A stretch of DNA of 62,656 nt from an uncultured Acetatifactor sp. (GTDB taxonomy: Bacteria; Bacillota; Clostridia; Lachnospirales; Lachnospiraceae). The stretch covers positions 1-62,656 of the forward strand of contig CALWSL010000017.1 of the NCBI GenBank assembly GCA_944384205.1, given 5' to 3'. Positions 1 to 8,993 of the stretch are shown piece after piece. Each line of letters begins with the position of its first letter. Within the stretch, counting starts at the first letter, position 1. Under the pieces are notes generated by a model, which was not told the DNA's origin, ran no database searches, and was given only the letters and a program-made list of their open reading frames with translations. Both the position numbers and the translations under genes were made by a program.

Positions 1-395
1 CAGAAACAATTAAATAAAAGTTTGTGGTGATTTCTGTTAATTTGCACTTGACAAGAGGTCATTACATATCAGTTACTTATAGGTAAGCCCTGTTCGGCTT
101 CGGTGATGGAGTAGGTCAAAGTACGGTTCATGGGTGCCTCGTTTCTATTACGGTTGTGTGTTTTGTGCTGCGTGTTGGGGGGTATTGGCATACTCTGTCT
201 GGCATTATTGTATGCGGTATGCCTGCAGTTTCTGTGATACGGTGATTATAGCATGTGGAAGATGGTCTGGCAAAACCTTAATAATTATTTTACAAAAGAT
301 ATTGTGGAGTTTCGGCAAAAATTGTATGATAGAACATAAGTAAGTATGGGTCTGCAAAACAAAACGGTTGCAGAAGCGGCAATGGAGGGAAATGA
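1..395. other. Gene-free region upstream of the aldose epimerase
   Basis: I see no supportable gene here. A short frame at 134-343 has no ribosome binding site and is rich in Cys and Trp like non-coding DNA. A TTGACA sits at 48-53 but no good -10 lies 16-18 bases downstream, so the promoter of the next gene is not clear. The region ends with the strong ribosome binding site GGAGGGA just before the ATG at 396. Confidence 0.5.
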
Positions 396-1301
396 ATGCG
401 TATCAGTATTGAAAATGAACAGTTAAAGGCAGAAATTGAGAGCTTTGGCGCGGAATTAAAGTCCATTAAGAAAAAGGATACCAATCAGGAATACATGTGG
501 GAGGCTGACCCGGCATTCTGGGGAAAGACATCTCCGATTTTGTTCCCCTTTATCGGGAAATTAGAAGGCGGCGTTTTTCGCCACAACGGAAAAACCTATG
601 AAATGGACAAGCATGGATTTGCGAGAGATATGGATTTTAGCGTGACAGCACAGGAAAAAGACAGGGTTGTGTTTGCAATTGAAAGTACGGAAAAGACACT
701 GGAGAAGTTTCCGTTTCCTTTTCGGTTGGAGGTCGAATACCGATTGGAGGGAAACAGCCTGACGGAGCGGGTGAAAGTGTATAATCAGGGTAGCCAGACT
801 ATGTATTTTTCCTTAGGCGGACATCCTGCCTTTGCGTGTCCGCTGGTAAAGAACGGCATAAGAAGCGGCAAGCGTACCGACTGCTTTGTGAAGCTGTACG
901 GTGTGGAGGGCAGAGAAACTCTGGATTCCACAGAAATTAATGTGTCCGTTGGATTACTGACCGGAAGGACTTTTCCTGTGAAGATGAAGGACGGCGTGTT
1001 CCCGATTGTGGATCATATTTTTGACAGCGATGCCCTTGTATTTGCGAAACAGGGCGTGACGGCGGTGGCTTTTCTGGATAGCGAAGGAAAAGAGTATGTC
1101 CGCATGGAGGCGGAGACCTGTCCGGTATGGGGAATCTGGTCCATGCCTGCCAGTGATGCGTCCTATGTGTGCATTGAGCCATGGTGGGGCATCTGCGACA
1201 GCGAAGGGTATCAGGGAACGCTGGAGGAGCGCCCTTATACCAATCATGTGGACGCAGGGAAGGTATGGCAGGATGGCTTCCGAATTGTAGTTGAAGGATA
1301 G
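396..1301 (+). CDS. Aldose 1-epimerase family protein (LacX-like mutarotase)
   Basis: This 301-residue cytoplasmic protein belongs to the galactose mutarotase-like superfamily, whose members interconvert alpha and beta anomers of aldoses or hexose phosphates. The sequence has the family's two histidines, in DKHGF (near residue 73) and GGHPAF (near 143), and the late acidic residue in EPWWG (near 255) that acts as catalytic base. The length is normal for the LacX branch. The ATG at 396 follows a GGAGGGA site at good spacing. The next gene begins 28 bases downstream on the same strand, so the two may be cotranscribed, but the sequence does not identify the sugar. Confidence 0.88.
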   Translation: MRISIENEQLKAEIESFGAELKSIKKKDTNQEYMWEADPAFWGKTSPILFPFIGKLEGGVFRHNGKTYEMDKHGFARDMDFSVTAQEKDRVVFAIESTEKTLEKFPFPFRLEVEYRLEGNSLTERVKVYNQGSQTMYFSLGGHPAFACPLVKNGIRSGKRTDCFVKLYGVEGRETLDSTEINVSVGLLTGRTFPVKMKDGVFPIVDHIFDSDALVFAKQGVTAVAFLDSEGKEYVRMEAETCPVWGIWSMPASDASYVCIEPWWGICDSEGYQGTLEERPYTNHVDAGKVWQDGFRIVVEG

Positions 1302-1329
1302 TGCAGTACACTGGTTGGAGTTAATTTAG

Positions 1330-2472
1330 ATGAAGAAAAAGACCTTTTGGTATGGAATTATCATATTATCCGTTGTGGGAATGCTTTTGCGCTGGACGGG
1401 TATCCGGTTTGAAGGCGTGGACTATCAGATGTGCCTGTCCGCGTGGTACAGACAGTTAAAGGAAGCAGGATCGCTGAAAGCGCTGGCAGAGTTTGAAGGG
1501 AATTACAATCTGCCCTATGCCACAGCGCTTTTGGTGCTGACTTATCTTCCGGTGGAGCCGATTATCGGAATTAAGATGCTGTCCATTATTTTCGACTATT
1601 TAAGCGGCGGTGTTCTCGCGGCTGTGGTCATGAAATGTGAAGCGAAGAATCCCAAAAGAAATGCGTTAATTACCTATGGACTGGTGATGTGCTGCCCTAT
1701 TATGGTTATCAACAGCGGATATCTGGCGCAGAGTGACGGTATTTATGCGGCGCTGGCACTGCTCAGCTTCTGGTGCGTGCTTCGGGATAAACCCATAAAG
1801 GGAATGGTGGCGTTCGGGTGTGCCCTTGCCATGAAGCTGCAGGCGGTTTTTGCGGCTCCCATACTGGCAATCCTTTACTGGTGCCGGAAGAAATTTTCCG
1901 CACTGCATCTGGTATGGATACCTGTAACGATTCAGGTGCTGTGCATTCCTGCGATAATAGCGGGCTGCGGAGTGGATATCGCAATCCGGGTTTACACACA
2001 GTTGATGGGCGAATATCCTTTTATGTATTACTTTTATCCGAATGTGTGGACCTATTTTCAGGATATGCCCTACTATGTGTTTGGAAAAATTGCTATTGCG
2101 TTTACCTTTGTGCTGCTGCTTTTGTATTGTGTGCTGGTGGTGCAGAGCAGGAGAGCGCACCGGACGGAGGATTATCTGGAATATTTTGTGTGGACGGCAA
2201 TGACCTGTGCCATGTTCCTGCCCTGTATGCACGAGCGTTATAATTATATGGCAGAACTGTTGATACTGGCACTGGCGGTACTGCGACCAAGAATGCGTTT
2301 TCCTGCGGTTGTACTGATTTTGACTTCCCTGCAATGCTATGGACAGGGCTTTTTGAATTTCCCCTATGTCAGTCCCTATCTGCTGGCAGCATGTAATATC
2401 GGTGTGTATGTCTGGCTGTCGCTGGATTCTGTCAGAGGACTCTTAGGAGATATGGTATATGACAAAGATTGA
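1330..2472 (+). CDS. Polytopic membrane protein, probable GT-C type glycosyltransferase
   Basis: This 380-residue protein has about 9-10 hydrophobic segments. An acidic residue lies in the first extracytoplasmic loop (GVDYQM, near residue 31) and an AQSDG motif near 138 is followed by an amphipathic stretch. Both resemble Gpi18/mannosyltransferase-like GT-C enzymes, which move sugars from lipid-phosphate donors on the outer face of the membrane. It overlaps the next gene, which also looks like GT-C, by 14 bases, so the two are probably cotranslated and may work as a pair. The acceptor and sugar are unknown. It could instead be a non-catalytic GT-C-fold membrane protein. Confidence 0.6.
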   Translation: MKKKTFWYGIIILSVVGMLLRWTGIRFEGVDYQMCLSAWYRQLKEAGSLKALAEFEGNYNLPYATALLVLTYLPVEPIIGIKMLSIIFDYLSGGVLAAVVMKCEAKNPKRNALITYGLVMCCPIMVINSGYLAQSDGIYAALALLSFWCVLRDKPIKGMVAFGCALAMKLQAVFAAPILAILYWCRKKFSALHLVWIPVTIQVLCIPAIIAGCGVDIAIRVYTQLMGEYPFMYYFYPNVWTYFQDMPYYVFGKIAIAFTFVLLLLYCVLVVQSRRAHRTEDYLEYFVWTAMTCAMFLPCMHERYNYMAELLILALAVLRPRMRFPAVVLILTSLQCYGQGFLNFPYVSPYLLAACNIGVYVWLSLDSVRGLLGDMVYDKD

Positions 2473-3415
2473 AAAAAAACTGATTACATTTGTGGAAAAA
2501 AATATCATACTGATTGTGGCGCTGTTTTTGACGGGACTGGCATTTCTCGTGCGCAGACAGTCCATATGGTATCATAGTCAGGATTATATCTATTATTTTG
2601 ACAGTCATGAGGGAAATATACAGTCTGCCGCTTATTATCTGGTAGTCAGACTGTTAAGCTATTGGTTTGACATTCCCATGCACGGTATGAAATGGCTGGC
2701 AGCGGTGGCTGATTTTGGAGTGGCTGCCTTCTGCGTGCTATTGTGCAGACAGAAGATGGGGATGCAGGGCGGTGCGTTTACTTCCTATGACAAAATAAAA
2801 TTATTATTGCTCTATGCGGGCTGTCTGTTTGCTCCCGCATTGTATCTCCGCGGAAGCGTCTGGGCGCAGATTGATTCTGTGGCGTTTGCGCTGCTGCTGG
2901 GGGCATTGTGTCTGTATCGGGGTGTGATATGCCGTCATGCAGGAAATCAGGCTGCGGAAAGTCAGGATGCTCCGAAGCAGAGCGCGCAGTGGGAAAAAGG
3001 CGTTGTAACAGCGGCGAAGGTGGGCGCCGTGCTGTTGGCAGGAGTGGGTATTGCCCTGTATCCCTGTGCGATTGTGGCGGCAGTGGTATATTTTTGTTAT
3101 GGATATTATCACAAGAGATGTTCCGGAAAACAGTTTGCGATTGCTTTGACAGCAGTAACAGGCTGTGCATTGGTATGCAATGGAATCTGCGGCGGAGGCG
3201 TACAGTCCTTTTTCGGATGGATGACTTATCACCCTTATACGGGTGAAATTTATGATAATGCGGCAGACTGGCTGTGGAATCTGCTGATTCTGGGCGGTTA
3301 TGGATTGGCGCTTTTTAGCGGACTGGCGGCATTTCGCAAAAAAATTCCCTATGCCCTTGCGGTGGCAGTGCAGATGGTGATTACAGTCTGCTACGGAAGT
3401 GTGCTAGGCTGGTAG
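2459..3415 (+). CDS. Polytopic membrane protein, GT-C-like partner
   Basis: This 318-residue protein has 7-8 predicted membrane segments and carries the motif SVWAQIDS near residue 140, close to the WGQxD motif seen in Gpi18-type GT-C glycosyltransferases. A loop near residues 160-185 is hydrophilic and variable. The start overlaps the end of the preceding GT-C-like gene by 14 bases, so translational coupling is likely. It is shorter than most GT-C enzymes, and I cannot tell whether it is an active transferase or an accessory subunit. A new promoter for the proS leader begins just after its stop. Confidence 0.55.
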   Translation: MTKIEKKLITFVEKNIILIVALFLTGLAFLVRRQSIWYHSQDYIYYFDSHEGNIQSAAYYLVVRLLSYWFDIPMHGMKWLAAVADFGVAAFCVLLCRQKMGMQGGAFTSYDKIKLLLLYAGCLFAPALYLRGSVWAQIDSVAFALLLGALCLYRGVICRHAGNQAAESQDAPKQSAQWEKGVVTAAKVGAVLLAGVGIALYPCAIVAAVVYFCYGYYHKRCSGKQFAIALTAVTGCALVCNGICGGGVQSFFGWMTYHPYTGEIYDNAADWLWNLLILGGYGLALFSGLAAFRKKIPYALAVAVQMVITVCYGSVLGW

Positions 3416-3452
3416 CGGAAAAGACAGAAAATTATGCGAAGAAACTTAAGGG

Positions 3453-3482
3453 TTGACAAACCCGTCACGGATGAACTACAAT
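3453..3482 (+). promoter_or_regulatory. Promoter for the proS T-box transcript
   Basis: A perfect TTGACA (3453-3458) is followed after 18 bases by TACAAT (3477-3482). Transcription should start near 3489, at the beginning of the T-box leader. Confidence 0.75.
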
Positions 3483-3488
3483 CTCTTC

Positions 3489-3815
3489 AAGAACATAAGT
3501 CATCCCAATGAAGTCAAATGGATGCTTCGATTCCGCTTGACTCATTGCTCGCGGAAATAAAGAGAAACGAACGTGGAAGAGGATTAGTACAGATGGGAAG
3601 CATTCCAGAGAGAGGGCGTGGCGCAGATGCGCGGCTGAGAGGTCCTTATGCGGAAGATTTGGAACCTGCCTTGGAGTTCTGTGTGAAGCATTTTGTGAAA
3701 GCACAGCGTAAAACCGGCGTTAACGGTTTCGAGCCGGATGCAGTGATGCGTCAATTAGGGTGGTACCGCCGAACCTTCGGTCCCTTTTTGGGATGGAAGG
3801 TTCTTTTTTATATGA
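3489..3815 (+). promoter_or_regulatory. T-box leader, proline specifier, upstream of proS
   Basis: The untranslated leader has the hallmark T-box sequence AGGGTGGTACCGCC at 3757-3770, followed at once by a terminator hairpin. In the stem I region the 3' side of the specifier loop reads GAA-CCT-GCCTTGGAGTT, which matches the usual layout of T-box specifier loops and places CCU, a proline codon, at 3665-3667. Uncharged tRNA-Pro should pair with this codon and with the T-box bulge and so prevent termination. This agrees with proS being the downstream gene. An in-frame extension of proS into this RNA is an artefact. Confidence 0.92.
3771..3809 (+). terminator. T-box intrinsic terminator
   Basis: GAACCTTC (3771-3778) pairs perfectly with GAAGGTTC (3796-3803), with further inner pairing of TCCC to GGGA, and is followed by a run of six T. 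Its 5' arm directly follows the T-box sequence that forms the competing antiterminator. Confidence 0.9.
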
Positions 3816-3846
3816 GAAAAACTTAATTGTAAGAAGGAGAAAACAA

Positions 3847-5280
3847 ATGGCTGACAAGAAAATGGTTGAAGCGATTACCTCTATGGACGAGGATTTTGCC
3901 CAGTGGTATACGGATGTTGTAAAAAAGGCGGAGCTGATTGATTACACCAGCGTGAAGGGCTGTATGGTTATCAAACCCGCAGGTTATGCGATTTGGGAGC
4001 TGATTCAGCAGCAGCTTGATGCAAGATTTAAGGAGACGGGCGTGGAAAATGTATATCTGCCTATGTTCATTCCTGAATCACTGCTGCAGAAGGAGAAGGA
4101 CCATGTAGAAGGCTTTGCGCCTGAGGTTGCATGGGTTACTCACGGCGGAATGAATGAGCTGCAGGAGAGACTTTGCGTGCGTCCCACGTCCGAGACATTG
4201 TTCTGTGATTTTTATAAAAATGACATTCATTCCTACAGAGATTTGCCCAAGGTATACAATCAGTGGTGCTCTGTTGTCCGTTGGGAAAAGGAAACCAGAC
4301 CTTTCCTGCGTTCCAGAGAATTTTTGTGGCAGGAGGGACACACTGCACATGCTACCGCAGAGGAAGCCGAGGCAAGAACCATCCAGATGCTGAACGTATA
4401 TGCAGACTTTCTGGAGGAAGTGCTGGCAATCCCTGTTATCAAGGGGCAAAAGACGGAGAAAGAGAAATTTGCGGGTGCAGTTGCTACCTATACGATTGAA
4501 GCATTGATGCACGACGGCAAGGCATTGCAGTCCGGTACCAGCCACAATTTCGGGGATGGATTTGCAAAGGCTTTTGAAATCCAGTATGCGGATAAGGACA
4601 ATACGTTGAAATATGTACATCAGACCTCCTGGGGCATGACGACCCGTCTGATTGGTGCGATTATCATGGTACACGGCGACAACGAGGGTCTTGTACTTCC
4701 TCCCAGAGTAGCGCCTGTGCAGGTATGTATCGTTCCGATTCAGCAGAAGAAGGAAGGGGTACTGGAAAAAGCATATGAGCTGCGCGATACCTTAAAGAAG
4801 AATTTCCGCGTGAAGGTGGATGATACCGATAAGTCTCCCGGCTGGAAGTTCGCTGAGGCAGAAATGAGAGGATATCCTGTGCGTGTGGAAATCGGTTCCA
4901 AGGATATAGAAGCCGGAAAGTGTGTTATCTGCCGCCGCGATACCAGAGAAAAGATTGAGGTTGCATTGGATGAGCTGGAAGCAAAGGCAGGAGAAGTACT
5001 ACAGACCATGCAGAAGGAAATGCTGGAACGGGCAAGAACACACAGGGATGCACACACCTACACCGCAACCACTATGGAAGAGTTTGAAAAAACCTTTCAA
5101 GAGAAATCCGGCTTTGTAAAAGCTATGTGGTGCGGCTGTCAGGAGTGCGAGGATAAAATCAAGGAAAAGCTGAGCGTAACCAGCCGTTGTATGCCTTTTG
5201 AGCAGGAGCAGATTGCAGATACCTGCGTATGTTGTGGTAAACCTGCCAAAAAGATGGTATACTGGGGAAGAGCGTACTAA
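3847..5280 (+). CDS. proS: Prolyl-tRNA synthetase, archaeal/eukaryotic-like type 3
   Basis: This 477-residue cytoplasmic class II synthetase attaches proline to tRNA-Pro. It lacks the editing insertion of the long bacterial enzyme, and its catalytic core has RPTSET and RWEKETRP around motif 2. The C-terminal zinc-binding domain is visible as CGCQEC and later CVCCG, and the protein ends in a tyrosine, as type 3 enzymes do. The ATG at 3847 follows AGAAGGAG; an apparent upstream extension only translates the T-box RNA. Expression is controlled by the proline T-box leader directly upstream. Confidence 0.96.
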   Translation: MADKKMVEAITSMDEDFAQWYTDVVKKAELIDYTSVKGCMVIKPAGYAIWELIQQQLDARFKETGVENVYLPMFIPESLLQKEKDHVEGFAPEVAWVTHGGMNELQERLCVRPTSETLFCDFYKNDIHSYRDLPKVYNQWCSVVRWEKETRPFLRSREFLWQEGHTAHATAEEAEARTIQMLNVYADFLEEVLAIPVIKGQKTEKEKFAGAVATYTIEALMHDGKALQSGTSHNFGDGFAKAFEIQYADKDNTLKYVHQTSWGMTTRLIGAIIMVHGDNEGLVLPPRVAPVQVCIVPIQQKKEGVLEKAYELRDTLKKNFRVKVDDTDKSPGWKFAEAEMRGYPVRVEIGSKDIEAGKCVICRRDTREKIEVALDELEAKAGEVLQTMQKEMLERARTHRDAHTYTATTMEEFEKTFQEKSGFVKAMWCGCQECEDKIKEKLSVTSRCMPFEQEQIADTCVCCGKPAKKMVYWGRAY

Positions 5281-5308
5281 GTAATCGTATCATTCAGAGG
5301 ATGGACGA

Positions 5309-6280
5309 ATGAATTATATTGTATTGGATTTAGAATGGAACCAGAGCAATATGGGGAAAGAAGACGCAGAGCCAGAGCTGCCCTTTGAAATTATTGAAAT
5401 CGGCGCCATTAAACTAAATGACAAGTGTGTCATGTTTGGCGAATTTAGTGAACTGGTAAAGCCTCAGGTGTATCATGAAATGCACCACATTACCGGCAAT
5501 CTGATTCATATGCAGATGGAGGAACTGGAAAGAGGTGAACCCTTTCCGGAGGTGGCGGCGCGCTTCTTAGAATGGTGCGGTGAGGAAGAGTATGTTTTCT
5601 GTACCTGGGGATGTCTCGATTTAGTGGAGCTCCAGCGCAATATGAAATATTATAAAATGACACCATTATCAGAAAAGCCTTTTGCCTTTCTGGATGTCCA
5701 GAAATTATTCAGTATTGCCTATGAGGATAGAAAAACCAGAAGAGCGTTGGAATATGCCATTGATTACCTGAAAATTAAAAAGGACATTCCTTTTCACAGG
5801 GCATTCAGCGACGCCTACTATACGGCGAAGGTACTGTCCTGCATTATAGAGTATGACAGGGAAGTGCTGCGAAATGTATCCTATGATGTTTTCAATCCCC
5901 CTAAGGTAAGGGCGGACGAGGTAAAGGCACAGTTTGCTACCTATGCGAAGTATATTTCCAGAGTGTTTGCGGACAAGAAGGAGGCATTTGCAGACAGGGA
6001 GGTTGTTTCCAGCAAATGTTATCTGTGTTGCTGCAATCTCCGTAAAAAGATAAAATGGTTTTCTCCCAACGGCAGAAATTATTACTGTGTGGCGTATTGT
6101 GAGAAGCATGGTTATCTGAAAGGTAAAATCCGGGTGCGCAAAGCAGAGGATGGAAAGATTTATATTGTAAAAACAACGAAGCTGATTTCCAAGGAGGAAG
6201 CAGACCGCATCAGGGAGCGTAAGGTTCATGCAAAAGAACTGCGCAAAAGACACAAGCAGAATAGAGACATTGATGAATAG
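5309..6280 (+). CDS. DEDDh-family 3'-5' exonuclease (KapD/DnaQ-like)
   Basis: The N-terminal half of this 323-residue protein is an RNase H-fold exonuclease. Exo I is DLEWNQ near residues 7-12 with the metal-binding D and E, and Exo III reads HRAFSDAYYTA near 170-180, giving the H and D of the DEDDh class. The C-terminal 120 residues are basic and contain a Cys-rich patch (CYLCCC near 233) that may bind metal or nucleic acid. It starts 28 bases after proS and may share the T-box transcript. The substrate (RNA or DNA) cannot be read from the sequence. Confidence 0.8.
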   Translation: MNYIVLDLEWNQSNMGKEDAEPELPFEIIEIGAIKLNDKCVMFGEFSELVKPQVYHEMHHITGNLIHMQMEELERGEPFPEVAARFLEWCGEEEYVFCTWGCLDLVELQRNMKYYKMTPLSEKPFAFLDVQKLFSIAYEDRKTRRALEYAIDYLKIKKDIPFHRAFSDAYYTAKVLSCIIEYDREVLRNVSYDVFNPPKVRADEVKAQFATYAKYISRVFADKKEAFADREVVSSKCYLCCCNLRKKIKWFSPNGRNYYCVAYCEKHGYLKGKIRVRKAEDGKIYIVKTTKLISKEEADRIRERKVHAKELRKRHKQNRDIDE

Positions 6281-6283
6281 AAG

Positions 6284-6321
6284 AATTCAGGGATTATGAT
6301 TCTAGTCATAATCCCTGAATT
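6284..6321. terminator. Bidirectional terminator between convergent genes
   Basis: A perfect 16-base inverted repeat (6284-6299 and 6306-6321) with a 6-base loop lies between the exonuclease gene and the convergent carboxypeptidase gene. The right arm overlaps the last codons of the minus-strand gene. Its AT-rich ends could serve either strand. Confidence 0.65.
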
Positions 6322-7822
6322 TATATGATCTGTTTGTTTTCCGTCGTTTTCTGGCAGCTTTTATTTCGGCTTTTCGTTTTGTCCGCAGGCTGACATTTCT
6401 AACCGGATATCTGTTTACCCGCCTTCTGCGGCTCCGCCGCCAGCTATGCCTGTTGCTTCGAGGTGTAAAATGGTAGTTTTTCAGGAACGAGCGAATCAGG
6501 AATATCACGAAAACGACAGCGGCAATTCCGGCAATCCATCCGAATACTTTTACAATATTAATAAAGATAAAAGAAGTTTCCGTTGCAACAGCTTCTTCCG
6601 AATCTGAATTCAAGGTATAGCTTTCATCCTTGGATAACGCCAAATCAACGGAGGCGGAGCCGATAAAAACGTCGTTGTAGGTATAGCTGATTACAGCTGC
6701 CTGATTTTCGTTTTCCGTTTCATAAGAAATACGGGAAACGGTATCTGAAAAGTCTGCCGTACTGGGAAGGATAATGTAATCCTCCTTGTTCAGTGACAAA
6801 AGAGGTTCGGAGCTGCCGAAAATATCGTTGTCACTATAAAAGAATCCAACATTATCGATATTGTATTTTGTCTCTGTCTGAAAAATATTTATTTTTTCAA
6901 AGTTGCTGAAACCATAGTTAAACAAAGCGATGGTATCCTCATACTGATAAGGATTTTCGTCATTTAAAACAACGCAGATGAGCTTTAGTCCGTCTTTTTC
7001 GGCGCAGGAAACGAGAGCACTTCTTGCTGTGTCGGTATACCCGGTCTTGCAACCTACCAGATATTCGTAGGCATATTCGTAACCTGGCAGCAATTTCATC
7101 TGATTCCATTCTATCAGGTCTTCTTCTTCCTTGGGAATCACAAGTCTTTGCGTCGTAGTTATCCTGCACAGCATTTCATTGGCAAAAAAAGCTCTGCCAA
7201 TCATGGCAAGATCATAAGCGCTGGTATAGTGATTTTCGTCCGGCAGACCGTTTGGATTTACAAAGTTGGAATCCACGCAGCCAAGCTCTTTGGCACGCTG
7301 ATTCATCATGTCGGCAAAGTTTTCCCAGGTTCCGCCGATATGCTCTGCCACCGCATAGGACACCTCGTTGGCAGAACGAATCAGAATGGCATTGAGGCAT
7401 TGTTCCATCGTCAGCGTGTCGCCCACGTCCATGGCGATATGGTTGCTGTCGCGGGGAGTGCCAAACACCGCATCATGGGAAAAGGTAACGACCTCGTCCA
7501 AAGAGCATTCCTCCGAAGCAATCAGAGTTGTTAAAATCTTGGTAGTGCTGGCGGGATATTGATGCTCATGGATATTTTTTTCATAAAGAATGGCGCCGGT
7601 ATTTATCTCCATCAAAATAGCGGATTCTGCACTGACCACAGGACCCTGTGGCCAGTTGTCCACTTCGTTGGACTCTATTGGCATCGCCTGATGAGCTGCA
7701 ATGTTATCTTCCTTAGTGTCAGCCCGGGCAAAAATGCCCTGCGAAACAAATAGCGAGCCTGCGCACAGAAGCGCCAGAGAGCGGGTAATATATTTATATA
7801 AAAGTTTTTTCTTATTTAACAT
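6302..7822 (-). CDS. D-alanyl-D-alanine carboxypeptidase (S11, DacF-like) with a basic C-terminal tail
   Basis: This exported penicillin-binding protein trims the terminal D-Ala from peptidoglycan pentapeptides. All three active-site motifs are present: STTK near residues 92-95, SAN near 150-152 and KTG near 259-261. An N-terminal signal sequence spans about residues 10-34. After the usual beta-rich domain a membrane segment lies near 424-447, followed by a very basic cytoplasmic tail of about 55 residues (many RR and KR pairs). DacF proteins usually end in an amphipathic helix, so the transmembrane anchor and Arg/Lys tail are unusual. The ribosome binding site GAAAGG precedes the ATG. Confidence 0.9.
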   Translation of the reverse strand: MLNKKKLLYKYITRSLALLCAGSLFVSQGIFARADTKEDNIAAHQAMPIESNEVDNWPQGPVVSAESAILMEINTGAILYEKNIHEHQYPASTTKILTTLIASEECSLDEVVTFSHDAVFGTPRDSNHIAMDVGDTLTMEQCLNAILIRSANEVSYAVAEHIGGTWENFADMMNQRAKELGCVDSNFVNPNGLPDENHYTSAYDLAMIGRAFFANEMLCRITTTQRLVIPKEEEDLIEWNQMKLLPGYEYAYEYLVGCKTGYTDTARSALVSCAEKDGLKLICVVLNDENPYQYEDTIALFNYGFSNFEKINIFQTETKYNIDNVGFFYSDNDIFGSSEPLLSLNKEDYIILPSTADFSDTVSRISYETENENQAAVISYTYNDVFIGSASVDLALSKDESYTLNSDSEEAVATETSFIFINIVKVFGWIAGIAAVVFVIFLIRSFLKNYHFTPRSNRHSWRRSRRRRVNRYPVRNVSLRTKRKAEIKAARKRRKTNRSYKFRDYD

Positions 7823-7914
7823 GATAAAGCCTTTCTGTTTTCTTCTTCACACTTATCATACACTATTTTTTCCAAAAACCATAGTAAAAAAGTATATGGA
7901 AAAATCGTTCATAA

Positions 7915-7943
7915 TTGACAATATTCTCCGGATAAAGTAAATT
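7915..7943 (+). promoter_or_regulatory. Promoter for trmB
   Basis: TTGACA (7915-7920) and TAAATT (7938-7943) are spaced by 17 bases. The leader to the trmB ATG is then about 30 bases and carries the ribosome binding site AAGGAG. Confidence 0.6.
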
Positions 7944-7977
7944 GATAGTGGGAATGTAAATAAGGAGTGTCAGGAAA

Positions 7978-8622
7978 ATGAGATTAAGAAATATAACCGG
8001 TTCCCGTGAAGTGATTGCGGACAGTGATTACGTGGTACAGGAATCCATTCTGGAGCAGTGCCCGGGGACATGGAGTGAAATATTTGGAAATGACAATCCC
8101 ATTCATATTGAAATCGGAATGGGAAAGGGCAAATTTATTCACGCCATGGCAAAGGAACATCCCGATATCAATTATGTGGGAATTGAAAAATACTCCAGCG
8201 TTCTGCTTCGTGCCATTCAGAAGATGGAGGAGGAAGAATTGCCGAATTTGAAGTTCATCCGCATGGATGCAGAGGATATTGCAAAAGTGTTTGGCAAGGG
8301 AGAGGTGGATAAAATCTATCTGAATTTCTCCGACCCATGGCCCAAAGACCGCCATGCAAAGCGAAGACTGCCTTCCAGACAGTTTCTTGCAAGATATGAT
8401 GTGATTCTGAAGAAGGGCAGCCGACTGGAATTCAAGACGGACAACAGGGAGTTATTTGATTTTGCGGTGGAGGAGCTGGAGCCCGCCGGATGGAAGGCAG
8501 AAGTCATCACCTATGACCTTCACAGCGATGAAAAGCTGATGGAAGGAAATGTTATGACGGAGTATGAAGAAAAATTTTCCAGTATCGGGAATCCCATTTG
8601 TAAGTATATTATTTACAGATAA
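7978..8622 (+). CDS. trmB: tRNA (guanine-N7-)-methyltransferase
   Basis: This 214-residue cytoplasmic enzyme uses S-adenosylmethionine to make m7G46 in the variable loop of tRNA. The SAM-binding motif EIGMGKGKFI lies near residue 43, and the TrmB signature SDPWPKDRHAKRRL near 120-133 supplies the catalytic Asp and the tRNA-contacting basic residues. The length is typical. It heads a short run of genes with thioredoxin and the YitT protein, with gaps of 41 and 9 bases. Confidence 0.95.
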   Translation: MRLRNITGSREVIADSDYVVQESILEQCPGTWSEIFGNDNPIHIEIGMGKGKFIHAMAKEHPDINYVGIEKYSSVLLRAIQKMEEEELPNLKFIRMDAEDIAKVFGKGEVDKIYLNFSDPWPKDRHAKRRLPSRQFLARYDVILKKGSRLEFKTDNRELFDFAVEELEPAGWKAEVITYDLHSDEKLMEGNVMTEYEEKFSSIGNPICKYIIYR

Positions 8623-8663
8623 ATAAGTTACACGGAAACAGCAGCACAGAAAAGGAGGACATT

Positions 8664-8984
8664 ATGGAGTACAAATTTACTGCACAAAATTTTGAAGAAG
8701 AGGTTTTGAAATCAGAACTGCCTGTTCTGGTGGATTTTTATGCAGACTGGTGCAATCCCTGCAAAATGATGGCACCTGTAATAGCGGAGCTTGCCGAAGA
8801 GCTTGAGGGTAAATGTAAGGTGGGTAAATGTAATGTGGATGAAAACATGATGATTGCCCAGAAGTACCGTGTGGCGAGTATTCCTAATTTTATTGTATTT
8901 AAGAACGGACAACCCGTGGCAAATTTTGTGGGAGCGATGTCTGCGGACGAGCTGTACAGTCAGGTTGAGCAGGCGTTAAAATAG
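8664..8984 (+). CDS. Thioredoxin with a variant CNPC active site
   Basis: This 106-residue protein has a full thioredoxin fold: VDFYADWCNPCKM near residues 24-36 and the cis-proline motif ASIPNF near 74. Thioredoxins reduce protein disulfides in the cytoplasm. The redox pair is WCNPC rather than the canonical WCGPC; this change should alter the redox potential or partner choice. It has a strong site, AAAGGAGGACATT, before its ATG. No thioredoxin reductase lies in this window. Confidence 0.92.
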   Translation: MEYKFTAQNFEEEVLKSELPVLVDFYADWCNPCKMMAPVIAELAEELEGKCKVGKCNVDENMMIAQKYRVASIPNFIVFKNGQPVANFVGAMSADELYSQVEQALK

Positions 8985-8993
8985 GGTGAAAGC

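Noticed and set aside
134-343. 69-residue open frame at the start of the window
   Set aside because: It has no ribosome binding site, a Cys/Trp-rich composition and no recognisable family.
3760-3846. N-terminal extension of ProS
   Set aside because: It translates the T-box terminator; a clear ribosome binding site precedes the ATG at 3847.
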